Shown in pieces: positions 7,631 through 15,633 of a stretch of 64,000 nucleotides of DNA (positions are counted from its first letter, which is position 1; each line of letters opens with the position of its first letter). Source of the stretch: Dyadobacter koreensis (GTDB lineage Bacteria > Bacteroidota > Bacteroidia > Cytophagales > Spirosomataceae). The stretch spans positions 190,704-254,703 of the forward strand of contig NZ_FNXY01000010.1 in assembly GCF_900108855.1 (NCBI RefSeq), given 5' to 3'. Made by a program: the position numbers and the translations under genes. The notes under the pieces are model-generated. The model was not told the origin of the DNA. It did no database searches and saw only the letters and a program-made list of their open reading frames with translations.

Positions 7631-8944
7631 ATGAAACGATTTTTTGAGACGATAAAACATATATTTTCGATTGAGGAGTTGAGAACTAGAATTCTCAACA
7701 CTCTTTTGTTTATAACAATATTCCGTTTAGGGTCTTATGTAGCTTTGCCTGGTGTAGAACCGGATCAGATGAATTTTTCATCACAGGGTTTATTAGGTCT
7801 TCTTGATACCTTTTTAGGTGGAGCTTTTAGTAAAGCCTCCATCTTTGCTTTGGGTATTATGCCTTATATCTCTGCTTCCATCGCAATTCAACTGTTAACT
7901 ATGGCACTGCCATATTTCCAGAAGATGCAGAAAGAAGGAGAGTCAGGGCGCAAGAAGTTAAATCAAATTACAAGGGTTCTTACGATTGTTGTTACACTAG
8001 TGCAAGGAACTGCGTACTTAAATACAACTGTTCCTGATGAAGCATTGCTCGTTTCCCGCAGCTTATTTTCGATATCATCCGTTTTTGTTCTAGCAGCCGG
8101 AACTATGTTCTGTATGTGGCTGGGTGAACGTATCACGGATAAAGGTGTAGGAAATGGTATTTCTATGTTGATTATGATTGGTATTGTTTCCCGTTTCCCG
8201 GGTGCAATTCTTAAAGAGTTTCAATCAAGAGGAACGGGTGGGATCTTGCTTTTTGTATTAGAAATTGTAGCCTTGTATTTTGTAATTATGGGTGCGGTCA
8301 TGTTAACACAAGCAGTTCGCCGTATACCTATACAATATGCAAAACAGGTAGTTGGTAACCGGGTTATGGGTGGCCAACGTCAATACCTTCCATTGAAATT
8401 GAATGCAGCTGGTGTAATGCCTATTATTTTCGCTCAGGCGTTAATGTTCATTCCTTCACTTGGAGCGTCTTATTTTGCTGAGAAAAGTGACTTTGCCAGT
8501 AACGTTGCCACGATTTTCGCAAACTATACAACATGGCAGTACAATTTGTTGTTTGCTTTCCTTATTATCGTTTTCACATTCTTTTATACTGCAATTTCGG
8601 TTAATCCGCAGCAAATTGCAGATGATATGAAAAGAGGTGGCGGTTTTATTCCGGGTGTAAAACCTGGTCAGCAAACTTCTGAGTATATTAGTTCTGTTTT
8701 GGATCGTATTACCTTCCCGGGTTCATTAATGTTGGCTCTGGTAGCTATCCTTCCGGCTTTTGCCAGTATGGTTGGGGTGTCAACAGACTTCGCGCATTTC
8801 TTTGGAGGCACATCGTTACTAATTATGGTAGGTGTTGTTCTGGATACGTTGCAACAAGTTGAAAGTTACCTGTTGATGCGTAGATATGAAGGTCTAATGA
8901 AATCAGGACGTGTAAAAGGTAGGACTGAAAGCGTCGCTATCTGA
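7631..8944 (+). CDS. secY: preprotein translocase channel subunit SecY
   Basis: SecY forms the inner-membrane protein-conducting channel with SecE and SecG. The 437-residue product has about ten hydrophobic segments. Diagnostic motifs include GIMPYISASIAIQLL (TM2 region), the loop GERITDKGVGNGIS and the cytoplasmic loop NPQQIADDMKRGGGFIPGVKPG before the last helices. Length is normal. It follows rplO by 65 bases and overlaps nothing; map starts 6 bases after its stop. Confidence 0.98.
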   Translation: MKRFFETIKHIFSIEELRTRILNTLLFITIFRLGSYVALPGVEPDQMNFSSQGLLGLLDTFLGGAFSKASIFALGIMPYISASIAIQLLTMALPYFQKMQKEGESGRKKLNQITRVLTIVVTLVQGTAYLNTTVPDEALLVSRSLFSISSVFVLAAGTMFCMWLGERITDKGVGNGISMLIMIGIVSRFPGAILKEFQSRGTGGILLFVLEIVALYFVIMGAVMLTQAVRRIPIQYAKQVVGNRVMGGQRQYLPLKLNAAGVMPIIFAQALMFIPSLGASYFAEKSDFASNVATIFANYTTWQYNLLFAFLIIVFTFFYTAISVNPQQIADDMKRGGGFIPGVKPGQQTSEYISSVLDRITFPGSLMLALVAILPAFASMVGVSTDFAHFFGGTSLLIMVGVVLDTLQQVESYLLMRRYEGLMKSGRVKGRTESVAI

Positions 8945-8950
8945 TTTGGA

Positions 8951-9748
8951 ATGATCTATTTGAAAACAGAGGAGGAAATAAACCTCATTAAAGAAAGCGC
9001 TCAGGTTTTAGGTAAGGCACATGCCGAAGTGGCACAATGGATCAAACCGGGTATCACAACCAAAAAGCTTGACACAATCGCTGAGGATTATATCAGAAGC
9101 TACGGAGGAATCCCCTCTTTCAAAGGTTTCAATAATTTCCCTGCTTCTCTATGTATGTCTGTCAACGAGGTAGTAGTTCACGGAATTCCCGGGAATTATG
9201 AACTAAAAGACGGAGACATTGTTTCAATTGATTGCGGTGTTAAGTTAAATGGATTCCACAGCGACAGTGCTTACACTTATCCTGTGGGTGAAGTGTCAAA
9301 AGAGGTAATGGATCTCTTAACTGCAACCAAGAAATCTCTTTATAAGGGTATCGAGCAAGCAGTTGACGGATTAAGAATCGGTGATATCGGATTTGCAGTT
9401 CAGCATTATTGTGAAGAAAAAGGTTACACTGTAGTTCGTGAGCTTGTAGGTCATGGTGTTGGAAGAGAACTCCATGAGAGCCCGGAAGTTCCTAATTACG
9501 GAAAAAGAGGAAAAGGATTACGTTTGAAAGAAGGTATGGTTCTGGCTATCGAACCGATGATTAACTTAGGTACTAAGTCAGTTATGCAGGAAAAAGATGG
9601 CTGGACAATCAGAACAACGGATCGTAAATACTCGGCTCATTTTGAACATACTGTTGCAGTGCGTAAAGGAAAAGCTGAAATTCTTACCACTTTTGATTAT
9701 ATAGAACAAGTCACGGCGAATACCAGCCTAATGGTTGAAGTAAAGTAA
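8951..9748 (+). CDS. map: methionine aminopeptidase, type I
   Basis: This metalloenzyme removes the initiator methionine from nascent proteins. The 265-residue product has all the pita-bread-fold metal ligands in context: two aspartates in SIDCGVKLNGFHSDSAYT, the histidine of GHGVGRELHESP, glutamate of AIEPM and glutamate of HFEHTVAV. Lack of an N-terminal zinc-finger extension marks type Ia. It is 6 bases from secY and 12 bases before infA, so co-transcription is very likely. Confidence 0.97.
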   Translation: MIYLKTEEEINLIKESAQVLGKAHAEVAQWIKPGITTKKLDTIAEDYIRSYGGIPSFKGFNNFPASLCMSVNEVVVHGIPGNYELKDGDIVSIDCGVKLNGFHSDSAYTYPVGEVSKEVMDLLTATKKSLYKGIEQAVDGLRIGDIGFAVQHYCEEKGYTVVRELVGHGVGRELHESPEVPNYGKRGKGLRLKEGMVLAIEPMINLGTKSVMQEKDGWTIRTTDRKYSAHFEHTVAVRKGKAEILTTFDYIEQVTANTSLMVEVK

Positions 9749-9760
9749 TAAAAGCTACGA

Positions 9761-9979
9761 ATGGCAAAACAAGCATCAATTGAACAGGACGGAGTAATTT
9801 TAGAAGCGCTCTCTAATGCAATGTTTCGTGTAGTATTGGAAAATAAGCACGAGGTTATCGCACACATTTCAGGTAAAATGAGGATGCACTATATTAAAAT
9901 TTTACCTGGTGACCGTGTAAAGCTTGAAATGTCTCCATACGACTTATCGAAAGCGAGAATTGTATACCGATACAAATAA
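9761..9979 (+). CDS. infA: translation initiation factor IF-1
   Basis: IF-1 occupies the ribosomal A site during initiation. The 72-residue product is a single OB fold with the family motifs EALSNAMFRVVLENKHEVIA, HISGKMR and PGDRVKLEMSPYDLSKARI. Length is identical to the family norm. It sits in the secY-map-infA-rpmJ block. Confidence 0.98.
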   Translation: MAKQASIEQDGVILEALSNAMFRVVLENKHEVIAHISGKMRMHYIKILPGDRVKLEMSPYDLSKARIVYRYK

Positions 9980-10027
9980 GCTAAGAGTTTGAATAGATTA
10001 GTTTAGGAAATAACTATTGTAAGTAAG

Positions 10028-10144
10028 ATGAAAGTTAAAGCATCAGTTAAAAAGCGCAGTGTAGACTGCAAAGTCATACGCCGGAAGGGTAAGGTCTACG
10101 TAATAAATAAGAAGAACCCACGGTATAAACAAAGACAAGGTTAA
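10028..10144 (+). CDS. rpmJ: 50S ribosomal protein L36, zinc-free form
   Basis: A 38-codon gene fills the gap between infA and rpsM. The product begins MKVKASVKKRSVDCKVIRRK and ends NPRYKQRQG, the L36 fold. Classical L36 binds zinc through Cys11, Cys14, Cys27 and His33. Here these are Ser11, Cys14, Asn27 and Tyr33, so the zinc site is lost and this is the C-minus variant. The start is the only ATG that gives the family N terminus. Confidence 0.96.
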   Translation: MKVKASVKKRSVDCKVIRRKGKVYVINKKNPRYKQRQG

Positions 10145-10150
10145 TAAATT

Positions 10151-10528
10151 ATGGCACGTATTTCAGGAGTTGATATCCCCGACCGTAAAAGAGGCGAAAT
10201 TGCCTTAACTTACATTTTTGGAATTGGTCGCAGTACTGCGAAGAAAATTCTGGACAAAGCAGGTGTGGATCTGGATAAAAAGGTACTTGACTGGACAGAT
10301 GAAGAGTCAGGGGCTATTCGTTCTGTTATTGCAGGCGAATATAAAGTTGAGGGAGCACTAAAGTCGGAGGTTCAATTGAGTATCAAACGCTTAATGGATA
10401 TTGCTTGTTACCGTGGCCTTCGTCATCGTAAGGGATTGCCATTGCGCGGACAGAGAACCAAGAATAACTCTCGTACTCGTAAGGGTAAACGCAAGACAAT
10501 CGCGAACAAGAAAAAGGCTACTAAATAA
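10151..10528 (+). CDS. rpsM: 30S ribosomal protein S13
   Basis: S13 lies in the small-subunit head and contacts tRNA and L5. The 125-residue product begins MARISGVDIPDRKRGEIALT and has the helix-hairpin motif GIGRSTAKKIL and the C-terminal basic tail with RGLRHRKGLPLRGQRTKNN. It starts the alpha-operon part (S13-S11-S4-RpoA-L17). Confidence 0.98.
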   Translation: MARISGVDIPDRKRGEIALTYIFGIGRSTAKKILDKAGVDLDKKVLDWTDEESGAIRSVIAGEYKVEGALKSEVQLSIKRLMDIACYRGLRHRKGLPLRGQRTKNNSRTRKGKRKTIANKKKATK

Positions 10529-10570
10529 ACAATGAGTGTGGTCTCAAAGCCACATCTTATTCCATAAGCA

Positions 10571-10966
10571 ATGGCACAAAATAAAAGAAAAGACAAGGCA
10601 AAAAAGAGAGTGGTTGTAGTAGAAGCGGTGGGTCAGGTACACATCAGAGCTTCTTTCAACAACATCATCATCTCTATCACTAACAGTAATGGACAGGTGA
10701 TCTCATGGGCTTCGGCTGGTAAAATGGGATTCCGTGGTTCTAAGAAAAACACACCTTACGCAGCTCAGACTGCAGCGCAAAACTGTGCACAGGTAGCGTT
10801 TGACCTTGGAATGCGTAAAGCTGAAATTTTTGTTAAAGGACCTGGTTCAGGTCGTGAGTCGGCAATTCGTACGATTCAAAATGCAGGAATCGAAGTAACC
10901 ACGATTCGTGATATTACTCCGCTTCCTCACAACGGATGTCGTCCTCCGAAAAGAAGAAGAGTTTAG
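10571..10966 (+). CDS. rpsK: 30S ribosomal protein S11
   Basis: S11 lies on the platform near the mRNA exit and E site. The 131-residue product contains the family motifs HIRASFNNIIISITNSNG, SAGKMGFRGSKKNTPYAAQ and the C-terminal ITPLPHNGCRPPKRRRV. Length is normal. Confidence 0.98.
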   Translation: MAQNKRKDKAKKRVVVVEAVGQVHIRASFNNIIISITNSNGQVISWASAGKMGFRGSKKNTPYAAQTAAQNCAQVAFDLGMRKAEIFVKGPGSGRESAIRTIQNAGIEVTTIRDITPLPHNGCRPPKRRRV

Positions 10967-11057
10967 TTTATTTTTTATATCAATGATTCCACATTCGTAA
11001 TTTGGACACTGGGGTTACAGAATGGTTATCATTAACTTTACAAACAATTAGTATCAA

Positions 11058-11663
11058 ATGGCTCGTTACACAGGTCCCAAATCCAAGATTGCAAGACGCT
11101 ACGGAGAACCAATTTTAGGCCCAAGCAAAGCTCTTGCGAAAAAAAATTACCCTCCCGGAGTACACGGAAAGGGTCGTCGTTCCAAGAAATCGGAATACGC
11201 TTTACAGTTGATGGAAAAGCAAAAGGTTAAGTTCATCTATGGTATTCTTGAAAGACAGTTTCGTAATTTATTCGAAAAAGCGTCTGTAAAAGAAGGTCTT
11301 ACTGGTGAAAACTTACTTCGTTTCTGCGAAGCTCGTCTTGATAACACAGTTTATCGTCTGGGCATCGCTCCTACAAGACGTGCAGCTCGTCAGTTGGTTT
11401 CTCACAAACATATCCTTGTTGACGGAGAACTAGTTAATATTCCTTCGTATTCTTTACGTCCTGGACAAACTGTTACAGTTCGTGAAAAATCTAAATCTCT
11501 TGAAGCTGTTTCGGATAGCTTGGCTGGCCACAGTTCTAAAGGTTTTAACTGGCTGGAATGGAATGGACAGGAGCTTTCAGGTAAGTTTATAACTTTCCCT
11601 GACCGCGAACAGATTCCTGAAAATATCAACGAGCAACTTATCGTTGAGTTGTACTCGAAATAA
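11058..11663 (+). CDS. rpsD: 30S ribosomal protein S4
   Basis: S4 nucleates 16S 5'-domain assembly. The 201-residue product has the S4 RNA-binding domain around residues 92-155 (RLDNTVYRLGIAPTRRAARQ, then HILVDGELVNIPSYSLRPGQ). The N-terminal zinc-binding cysteines of some S4 proteins are absent, so it is the C-minus form. A 91-base leader separates it from rpsK; S4 is the autoregulator of the alpha operon in E. coli, but I see no recognisable pseudoknot here. Confidence 0.98.
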   Translation: MARYTGPKSKIARRYGEPILGPSKALAKKNYPPGVHGKGRRSKKSEYALQLMEKQKVKFIYGILERQFRNLFEKASVKEGLTGENLLRFCEARLDNTVYRLGIAPTRRAARQLVSHKHILVDGELVNIPSYSLRPGQTVTVREKSKSLEAVSDSLAGHSSKGFNWLEWNGQELSGKFITFPDREQIPENINEQLIVELYSK

Positions 11664-11686
11664 TAAGTAATCTTCAAAATTTTATG

Positions 11687-11712
11687 AGCACGCTTCATTT
11701 TTGGAGCGTGCT
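11687..11712 (+). other. hairpin in the rpsD-rpoA spacer
   Basis: The sequence has a perfect 8-bp stem AGCACGCT/AGCGTGCT with a 10-base loop, 23 bases after the rpsD stop. No T run follows, so it is not an ordinary terminator. It could be an mRNA processing or stabilising element between the ribosomal genes and rpoA; this is inference. Confidence 0.45.
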
Positions 11713-11785
11713 TGTAGCCGAAAAACGGCAATATTTGCGATCGCAAAGGTAACGGTAGCGTGATCAACTATCATTTACTACTATA

Positions 11786-11792
11786 AAAGGAG
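11786..11792 (+). promoter_or_regulatory. Shine-Dalgarno-like ribosome binding site of rpoA
   Basis: AAAGGAG lies 8 bases before the rpoA ATG, a near-ideal Shine-Dalgarno placement. The other genes in this operon have A/T-rich leaders with no such motif, as expected for Bacteroidota, so this site stands out. Confidence 0.5.
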
Positions 11793-11800
11793 CAAGGACT

Positions 11801-12790
11801 ATGTCAATATTAGCTTTCCAAATGCCTGATAAGGTCGTCATGGAAAAAGCAGACGACTTTCACGGGTTGTTTGAATTTAAGCCTTTAGAGAAAGGGTATG
11901 GCGTAACAATCGGTAATGCATTACGCAGGATTCTTCTTTCATCTTTGGAAGGCTATGCCATCACGAGCGTGAAGTTCCCTGGTGTTCTTCATGAATTTTC
12001 GTCCATTGAAGGTATTGTTGAGGATGTAACAGAAATCATCCTGAACCTTAAAATGGTTCGATTTAAAAAAGTATCGGATTTAAACGAAAGCAGAATTGTT
12101 GTTAATCTTAAAAATGTTTCGGTAATAACTGCCGGTGACATCAGCAAGTTTACCAGCGCTTTCGAAGTTTTAAATCCTGATCAAGTAATTTGTCACATTG
12201 ACGACAACAAGGAGTTCGAAATGGAACTTTTGTTGGATAAAGGAAGAGGATACGTTCCTGCTGATGAGCCAAGAGCAAATGAATTGCCTTTTGGATACAT
12301 CGCTATGGACTCGATCTATACGCCGATCAAAAATGTTAAATACAGCGTTGAAAACACACGTGTTGAACAACGTACCGATTACGAACGTCTTTTAATTGAT
12401 ATTCAAACTGACGGGTCAATCCACCCTGAAGACGCTCTTAAAGGAGCTGCGAATATTTTGATCCAACACTTCATGTTATTCTCTGATCAGACGATGACGT
12501 TTGAGAAACAGAAAGCTGAGGAAGATAATCAGGTTGATGAAGAAATGTTGCGTATGAGGAAATTGCTTAAGACTTCATTGTCAGAGCTAGATCTTTCAGT
12601 TCGTGCTTACAACTGTTTGAAATCAGCTGACGTGAAATCTCTGGGTGATTTAGTAAGACTTGAAATTTCGGACATGATGAAGTTCCGTAACTTCGGTAAA
12701 AAATCTCTAACTGAGTTGGAGCAACTTGTTGCTGACAAACAACTCGTATTTGGAATGGATGTCGCCAAATATCGTTTGGACGAAGAATAA
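11801..12790 (+). CDS. rpoA: DNA-directed RNA polymerase alpha subunit
   Basis: Alpha dimerises to scaffold the polymerase and contacts upstream DNA and activators. The 329-residue product has the N-terminal assembly domain with GYGVTIGNALRRILLSSLEG (about residues 33-52) and the C-terminal helix-hairpin-helix domain, about residues 255-320 (LDLSVRAYNCLKSADVKSLG and FRNFGKKSLTELEQ). Length is normal. It lies between rpsD and rplQ and is preceded by an unusually good Shine-Dalgarno. Confidence 0.98.
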   Translation: MSILAFQMPDKVVMEKADDFHGLFEFKPLEKGYGVTIGNALRRILLSSLEGYAITSVKFPGVLHEFSSIEGIVEDVTEIILNLKMVRFKKVSDLNESRIVVNLKNVSVITAGDISKFTSAFEVLNPDQVICHIDDNKEFEMELLLDKGRGYVPADEPRANELPFGYIAMDSIYTPIKNVKYSVENTRVEQRTDYERLLIDIQTDGSIHPEDALKGAANILIQHFMLFSDQTMTFEKQKAEEDNQVDEEMLRMRKLLKTSLSELDLSVRAYNCLKSADVKSLGDLVRLEISDMMKFRNFGKKSLTELEQLVADKQLVFGMDVAKYRLDEE

Positions 12791-12867
12791 TTTAAGTATT
12801 CCATAATAAGTATGTATTCTGTAGCGCGTAGAGACTGCGCAGCTCGAAGCAACTAAACAAAACAAAA

Positions 12868-13434
12868 ATGAGACACGGAAACAAAGTAAATCACTTAGGA
12901 AGAACACATTCTCACCGTAAAGCTATGCTTTCGAATATGGCTTCTTCTTTGATTTTACACAAAAGAATTGAAACAACGCTTGCAAAGGCGAAAGAACTTA
13001 AAAAGTTTGTAGAGCCTTTGTTGACTCGTGCCAAAGAAGATACTACACATAATCGTCGTATCGCATTTGGTTACCTGAATGACAAAGAATCTGTTAAAGA
13101 ACTTTTTGGAACTGTTTCAGACAAAATTGCAAATCGTCCAGGTGGTTATACACGTATCATCAAATTGGGAAACCGTTTGGGTGATGCTGCTGAGGTAGCT
13201 TTGATGGAACTTGTAGATTTCAACGATGCATTATTACTAGCTAACGCAGATAAGCCTGTGAAAACTCGTCGTAGCCGTCGTGGTGGTAAAAAAGAAGGTG
13301 CTGAAACATCAGCAGTAGAGGCGGCTCCAGCAGCGGCGCCTAAGGCTGATTTCACAATTGTACCGGAAGATGAAGCACCAGAAGCTCCGAAAGCAGAGTC
13401 TGATGAATCTCAAGAAGATGCTAAAAGCGAATAG
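12868..13434 (+). CDS. rplQ: 50S ribosomal protein L17 with acidic tail
   Basis: L17 lies near the exit tunnel on the solvent side. The core (residues 1-~120) is standard: MRHGNKVNHLGRTHSHRKAM, then LTRAKEDTTHNRRIAF and a GGYTRIIKLGNRLGDAAE motif. The product is 188 residues against ~120-130 in E. coli. The extra ~65 residues start with a basic patch (RRSRRGGKK) and turn into an Ala/Pro/Glu-rich acidic tail. It is the last gene of the operon. Confidence 0.97.
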   Translation: MRHGNKVNHLGRTHSHRKAMLSNMASSLILHKRIETTLAKAKELKKFVEPLLTRAKEDTTHNRRIAFGYLNDKESVKELFGTVSDKIANRPGGYTRIIKLGNRLGDAAEVALMELVDFNDALLLANADKPVKTRRSRRGGKKEGAETSAVEAAPAAAPKADFTIVPEDEAPEAPKAESDESQEDAKSE

Positions 13435-13465
13435 TATTGTGCAAAGCATCTGATAAATATTAATT

Positions 13466-13501
13466 AAAAGGGTTAAACGTTTTCGTTTAACCCTTTTTTT
13501 T
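13466..13501 (+). terminator. terminator of the ribosomal protein operon
   Basis: A perfect 10-bp stem GGGTTAAACG/CGTTTAACCC (13470-13479 and 13484-13493), loop TTTT, is preceded by four A and followed by eight T. It starts 32 bases after rplQ and ends transcription of the whole super-operon. Confidence 0.93.
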
Positions 13502-13514
13502 GACTAAAAATATA

Positions 13515-13522
13515 TACTTTTG
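13515..13522 (+). promoter_or_regulatory. -7 promoter element for carA
   Basis: TACTTTTG matches TAnnTTTG exactly and is followed by CAG. It lies just past the rplQ terminator and 104 bases before carA, leaving a ~100-base 5' leader. No good -33 element is visible at the usual spacing. Confidence 0.5.
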
Positions 13523-13626
13523 CAGCGCCAAATTGAATAGCGAGATGGCGCAGAGCTCTTACGGTTCTGAAATTGAACTGCTTTATTAGTAGGAGTGTTA
13601 TAATTAGCAAATCGATTTAACCATAT

Positions 13627-14730
13627 ATGAATCAAAAGAAAGAGGCTTTATTACTGCTGGAAGACGGAACAGCATATAGAGGGTTAGCTTTAGGGATAGA
13701 CGGCACAACCGGTGGCGAGATCTGCTTTAACACGGGAATGACGGGGTATCAGGAAATTTACACTGACCCTTCCTATTTTGGACAAATCATAGTGAACACC
13801 AATTCTCATATCGGGAATTACGGTGTGCAGCTCGAAGATGAAGAAGAATCAAGTTCTGTGAAAATTAAGGGGATGGTATGTAATACTTTCTCGACGATTT
13901 ATTCCAGGGACACTGCTGATTATTCTTTACAGGAGTATTTTGAAAGAGCAAAAATCGTGGGTATCAGCAATGTTGACACGAGACATATCGTTCGACATGT
14001 TCGTGAAAAAGGAGTAATGAATGCCATCATTTCGTCTCAGATTCTTGATGAAAAGGAATTGATGAATGAGCTGCACAAGGTACCTTCTATGGATGGTCTT
14101 GAACTTTCTTCACAGGTTACTACGGATACTCCCTACTTTATGGGAGCAGAAACGGGCAGTAAGTGGAGAATTGCAGTAATGGACTATGGTATCAAGAAAA
14201 GTATCCTGAACAATCTGACAAAACGTGGATGTTACTGCAAGGTTTTCCCGGCACAAACCTCGTTTGAAGAGGTGATGGCTTGGAATCCGGATGGGTTCTT
14301 CATTTCAAACGGACCAGGTGATCCTTCGGCGATGCCTTACGCGATCAAGACCGTTGACGAAATGGTTAAAACAGGAAAACCGCTTTTCGGTATTTGTCTG
14401 GGACACCAGTTGCTGGCGCTTTCAAGTGGAATTAATACATATAAAATGCACCACGGACACCGTGGATTGAATCACCCGGTTAAAAATCTGATTACCGGTA
14501 TGTGTGAGATTACTTCACAGAACCACGGGTTTGCTGTGAATCCTGATGAAATCCAGAGCCATCCGGATGTTGAGATTACACATGTTAACCTGAATGATAA
14601 AACGATTGAAGGAATTCGTCGCAAGGATTATCCAGCTTTTTCGGTACAGTATCACCCGGAAGCTTCACCAGGACCGCATGATTCGCGTTACTTATTTGAT
14701 GAATTTGCGAAACTTTTGTCAGAAGTATAG
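13627..14730 (+). CDS. carA: carbamoyl-phosphate synthase small subunit (glutaminase)
   Basis: CarA hydrolyses glutamine and channels ammonia to CarB for carbamoyl phosphate, the precursor of pyrimidines and arginine. The 367-residue product has the N-terminal CPSase_sm domain (GEICFNTGMTGYQEI, residues 30-44) and a class I glutamine amidotransferase domain: FISNGPGDPS, nucleophile Cys257 in GICLGHQ, and His343/Glu345 in QYHPEASPGPHD. The catalytic triad is complete. carB is not in this window. It has its own promoter-like element and terminator. Confidence 0.97.
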   Translation: MNQKKEALLLLEDGTAYRGLALGIDGTTGGEICFNTGMTGYQEIYTDPSYFGQIIVNTNSHIGNYGVQLEDEEESSSVKIKGMVCNTFSTIYSRDTADYSLQEYFERAKIVGISNVDTRHIVRHVREKGVMNAIISSQILDEKELMNELHKVPSMDGLELSSQVTTDTPYFMGAETGSKWRIAVMDYGIKKSILNNLTKRGCYCKVFPAQTSFEEVMAWNPDGFFISNGPGDPSAMPYAIKTVDEMVKTGKPLFGICLGHQLLALSSGINTYKMHHGHRGLNHPVKNLITGMCEITSQNHGFAVNPDEIQSHPDVEITHVNLNDKTIEGIRRKDYPAFSVQYHPEASPGPHDSRYLFDEFAKLLSEV

Positions 14731-14747
14731 ATTGAAATAGAAACATA

Positions 14748-14785
14748 ACAAAAAATCCCGTCGAAATTTGACGGGATTTTTTGTT
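14748..14785. terminator. bidirectional terminator between carA and the rhodanese-thioredoxin gene
   Basis: The stem AAAAATCCCGTC/GACGGGATTTTT (14751-14762 and 14770-14781) has a 7-base loop and an A/T flank on each side. It serves carA on + and the convergent gene on -, whose stop is 13 bases away. Confidence 0.9.
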
Positions 14786-14797
14786 ATAGATGACTGT

Positions 14798-15505
14798 TCA
14801 AAGATTTTCTTCAATCAACTTTTTAAAGTCTGCTTCTTCCATCAACCCGTTTTTACGAAGAACCAATTTCCCTTTTTTGTAAAAAAGAAAAGCTGGGATC
14901 TCATCGATACCAAGTTCCTTCGCCAGTGCTTTATTTTGATCGTAATGAATTGTTTCAATCCTGGCCTGAGCTTTATATTCCTGGGCAAGTTTATGAACCG
15001 TAGGTAACATTTTTATGCAAGGTGCACACCATGGAGCATAAAAATCAACCATGACTAATTTATCTGAATTGATAAGCTTTTTGAAATCGACACTTGTCAT
15101 CCCTTTATTTTCATCCGATGCTCCCGCCGGCGCGTCGATTAATTTTCCGGAAGAGGTCCATTTCATGTAACCGCCCTGCATTTCATATACATTAGTAAAA
15201 CCTTTTTCATGGAGAACTTTCGCAGCAGCCGAACTTCTCCCGCCGGACAGGCAGTAAACAAACACCGGCTTATTTTTGTCAAGCTTATCTATTTGCTCTC
15301 TAAAAGCCGGATTTTTATAATCGATATTTTTCGACTTTTCAAGATGCCCCTGTCCGTACTCTGCGGGAGTTCTTACATCCAGCAATTGTGCCTCACTGCT
15401 CGCATTTAGCTTTTTTTGGAAATCATCCGTGGATAACTGAGTCTGTGCCAGCACTGCTGGAGCGGTTAGCAATATGCCCAGAAATGATATGAGAATACTT
15501 TTCAT
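14798..15505 (-). CDS. exported rhodanese-thioredoxin fusion protein
   Basis: The 235-residue product has a cleavable signal peptide (MKSILISFLGILLTAPAVLA, then QTQ). Next come a rhodanese domain (about 24-122) with active-site Cys85 in YCLSGGRS, and a thioredoxin domain (about 135-235) with WCAPC at 159-163 and the cis-proline Pro204 (IPAFLF). Both active sites look intact. It should act in the periplasm, where the thioredoxin half could reduce or resolve a persulfide or disulfide on the rhodanese half; that coupling is inference. It is monocistronic and convergent with carA. Confidence 0.9.
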   Translation of the reverse strand: MKSILISFLGILLTAPAVLAQTQLSTDDFQKKLNASSEAQLLDVRTPAEYGQGHLEKSKNIDYKNPAFREQIDKLDKNKPVFVYCLSGGRSSAAAKVLHEKGFTNVYEMQGGYMKWTSSGKLIDAPAGASDENKGMTSVDFKKLINSDKLVMVDFYAPWCAPCIKMLPTVHKLAQEYKAQARIETIHYDQNKALAKELGIDEIPAFLFYKKGKLVLRKNGLMEEADFKKLIEENL

Positions 15506-15633
15506 TTGCAGAAATTTAATTTTATGATAATGTAAATTTACCTTAAAATAGATTGACGGCTCACGTATGACATTTTTTTTGTGTTATTTTGTACCGTTAA
15601 TATATCCATTTCAAATCAAACCCAAAGCTGCAA

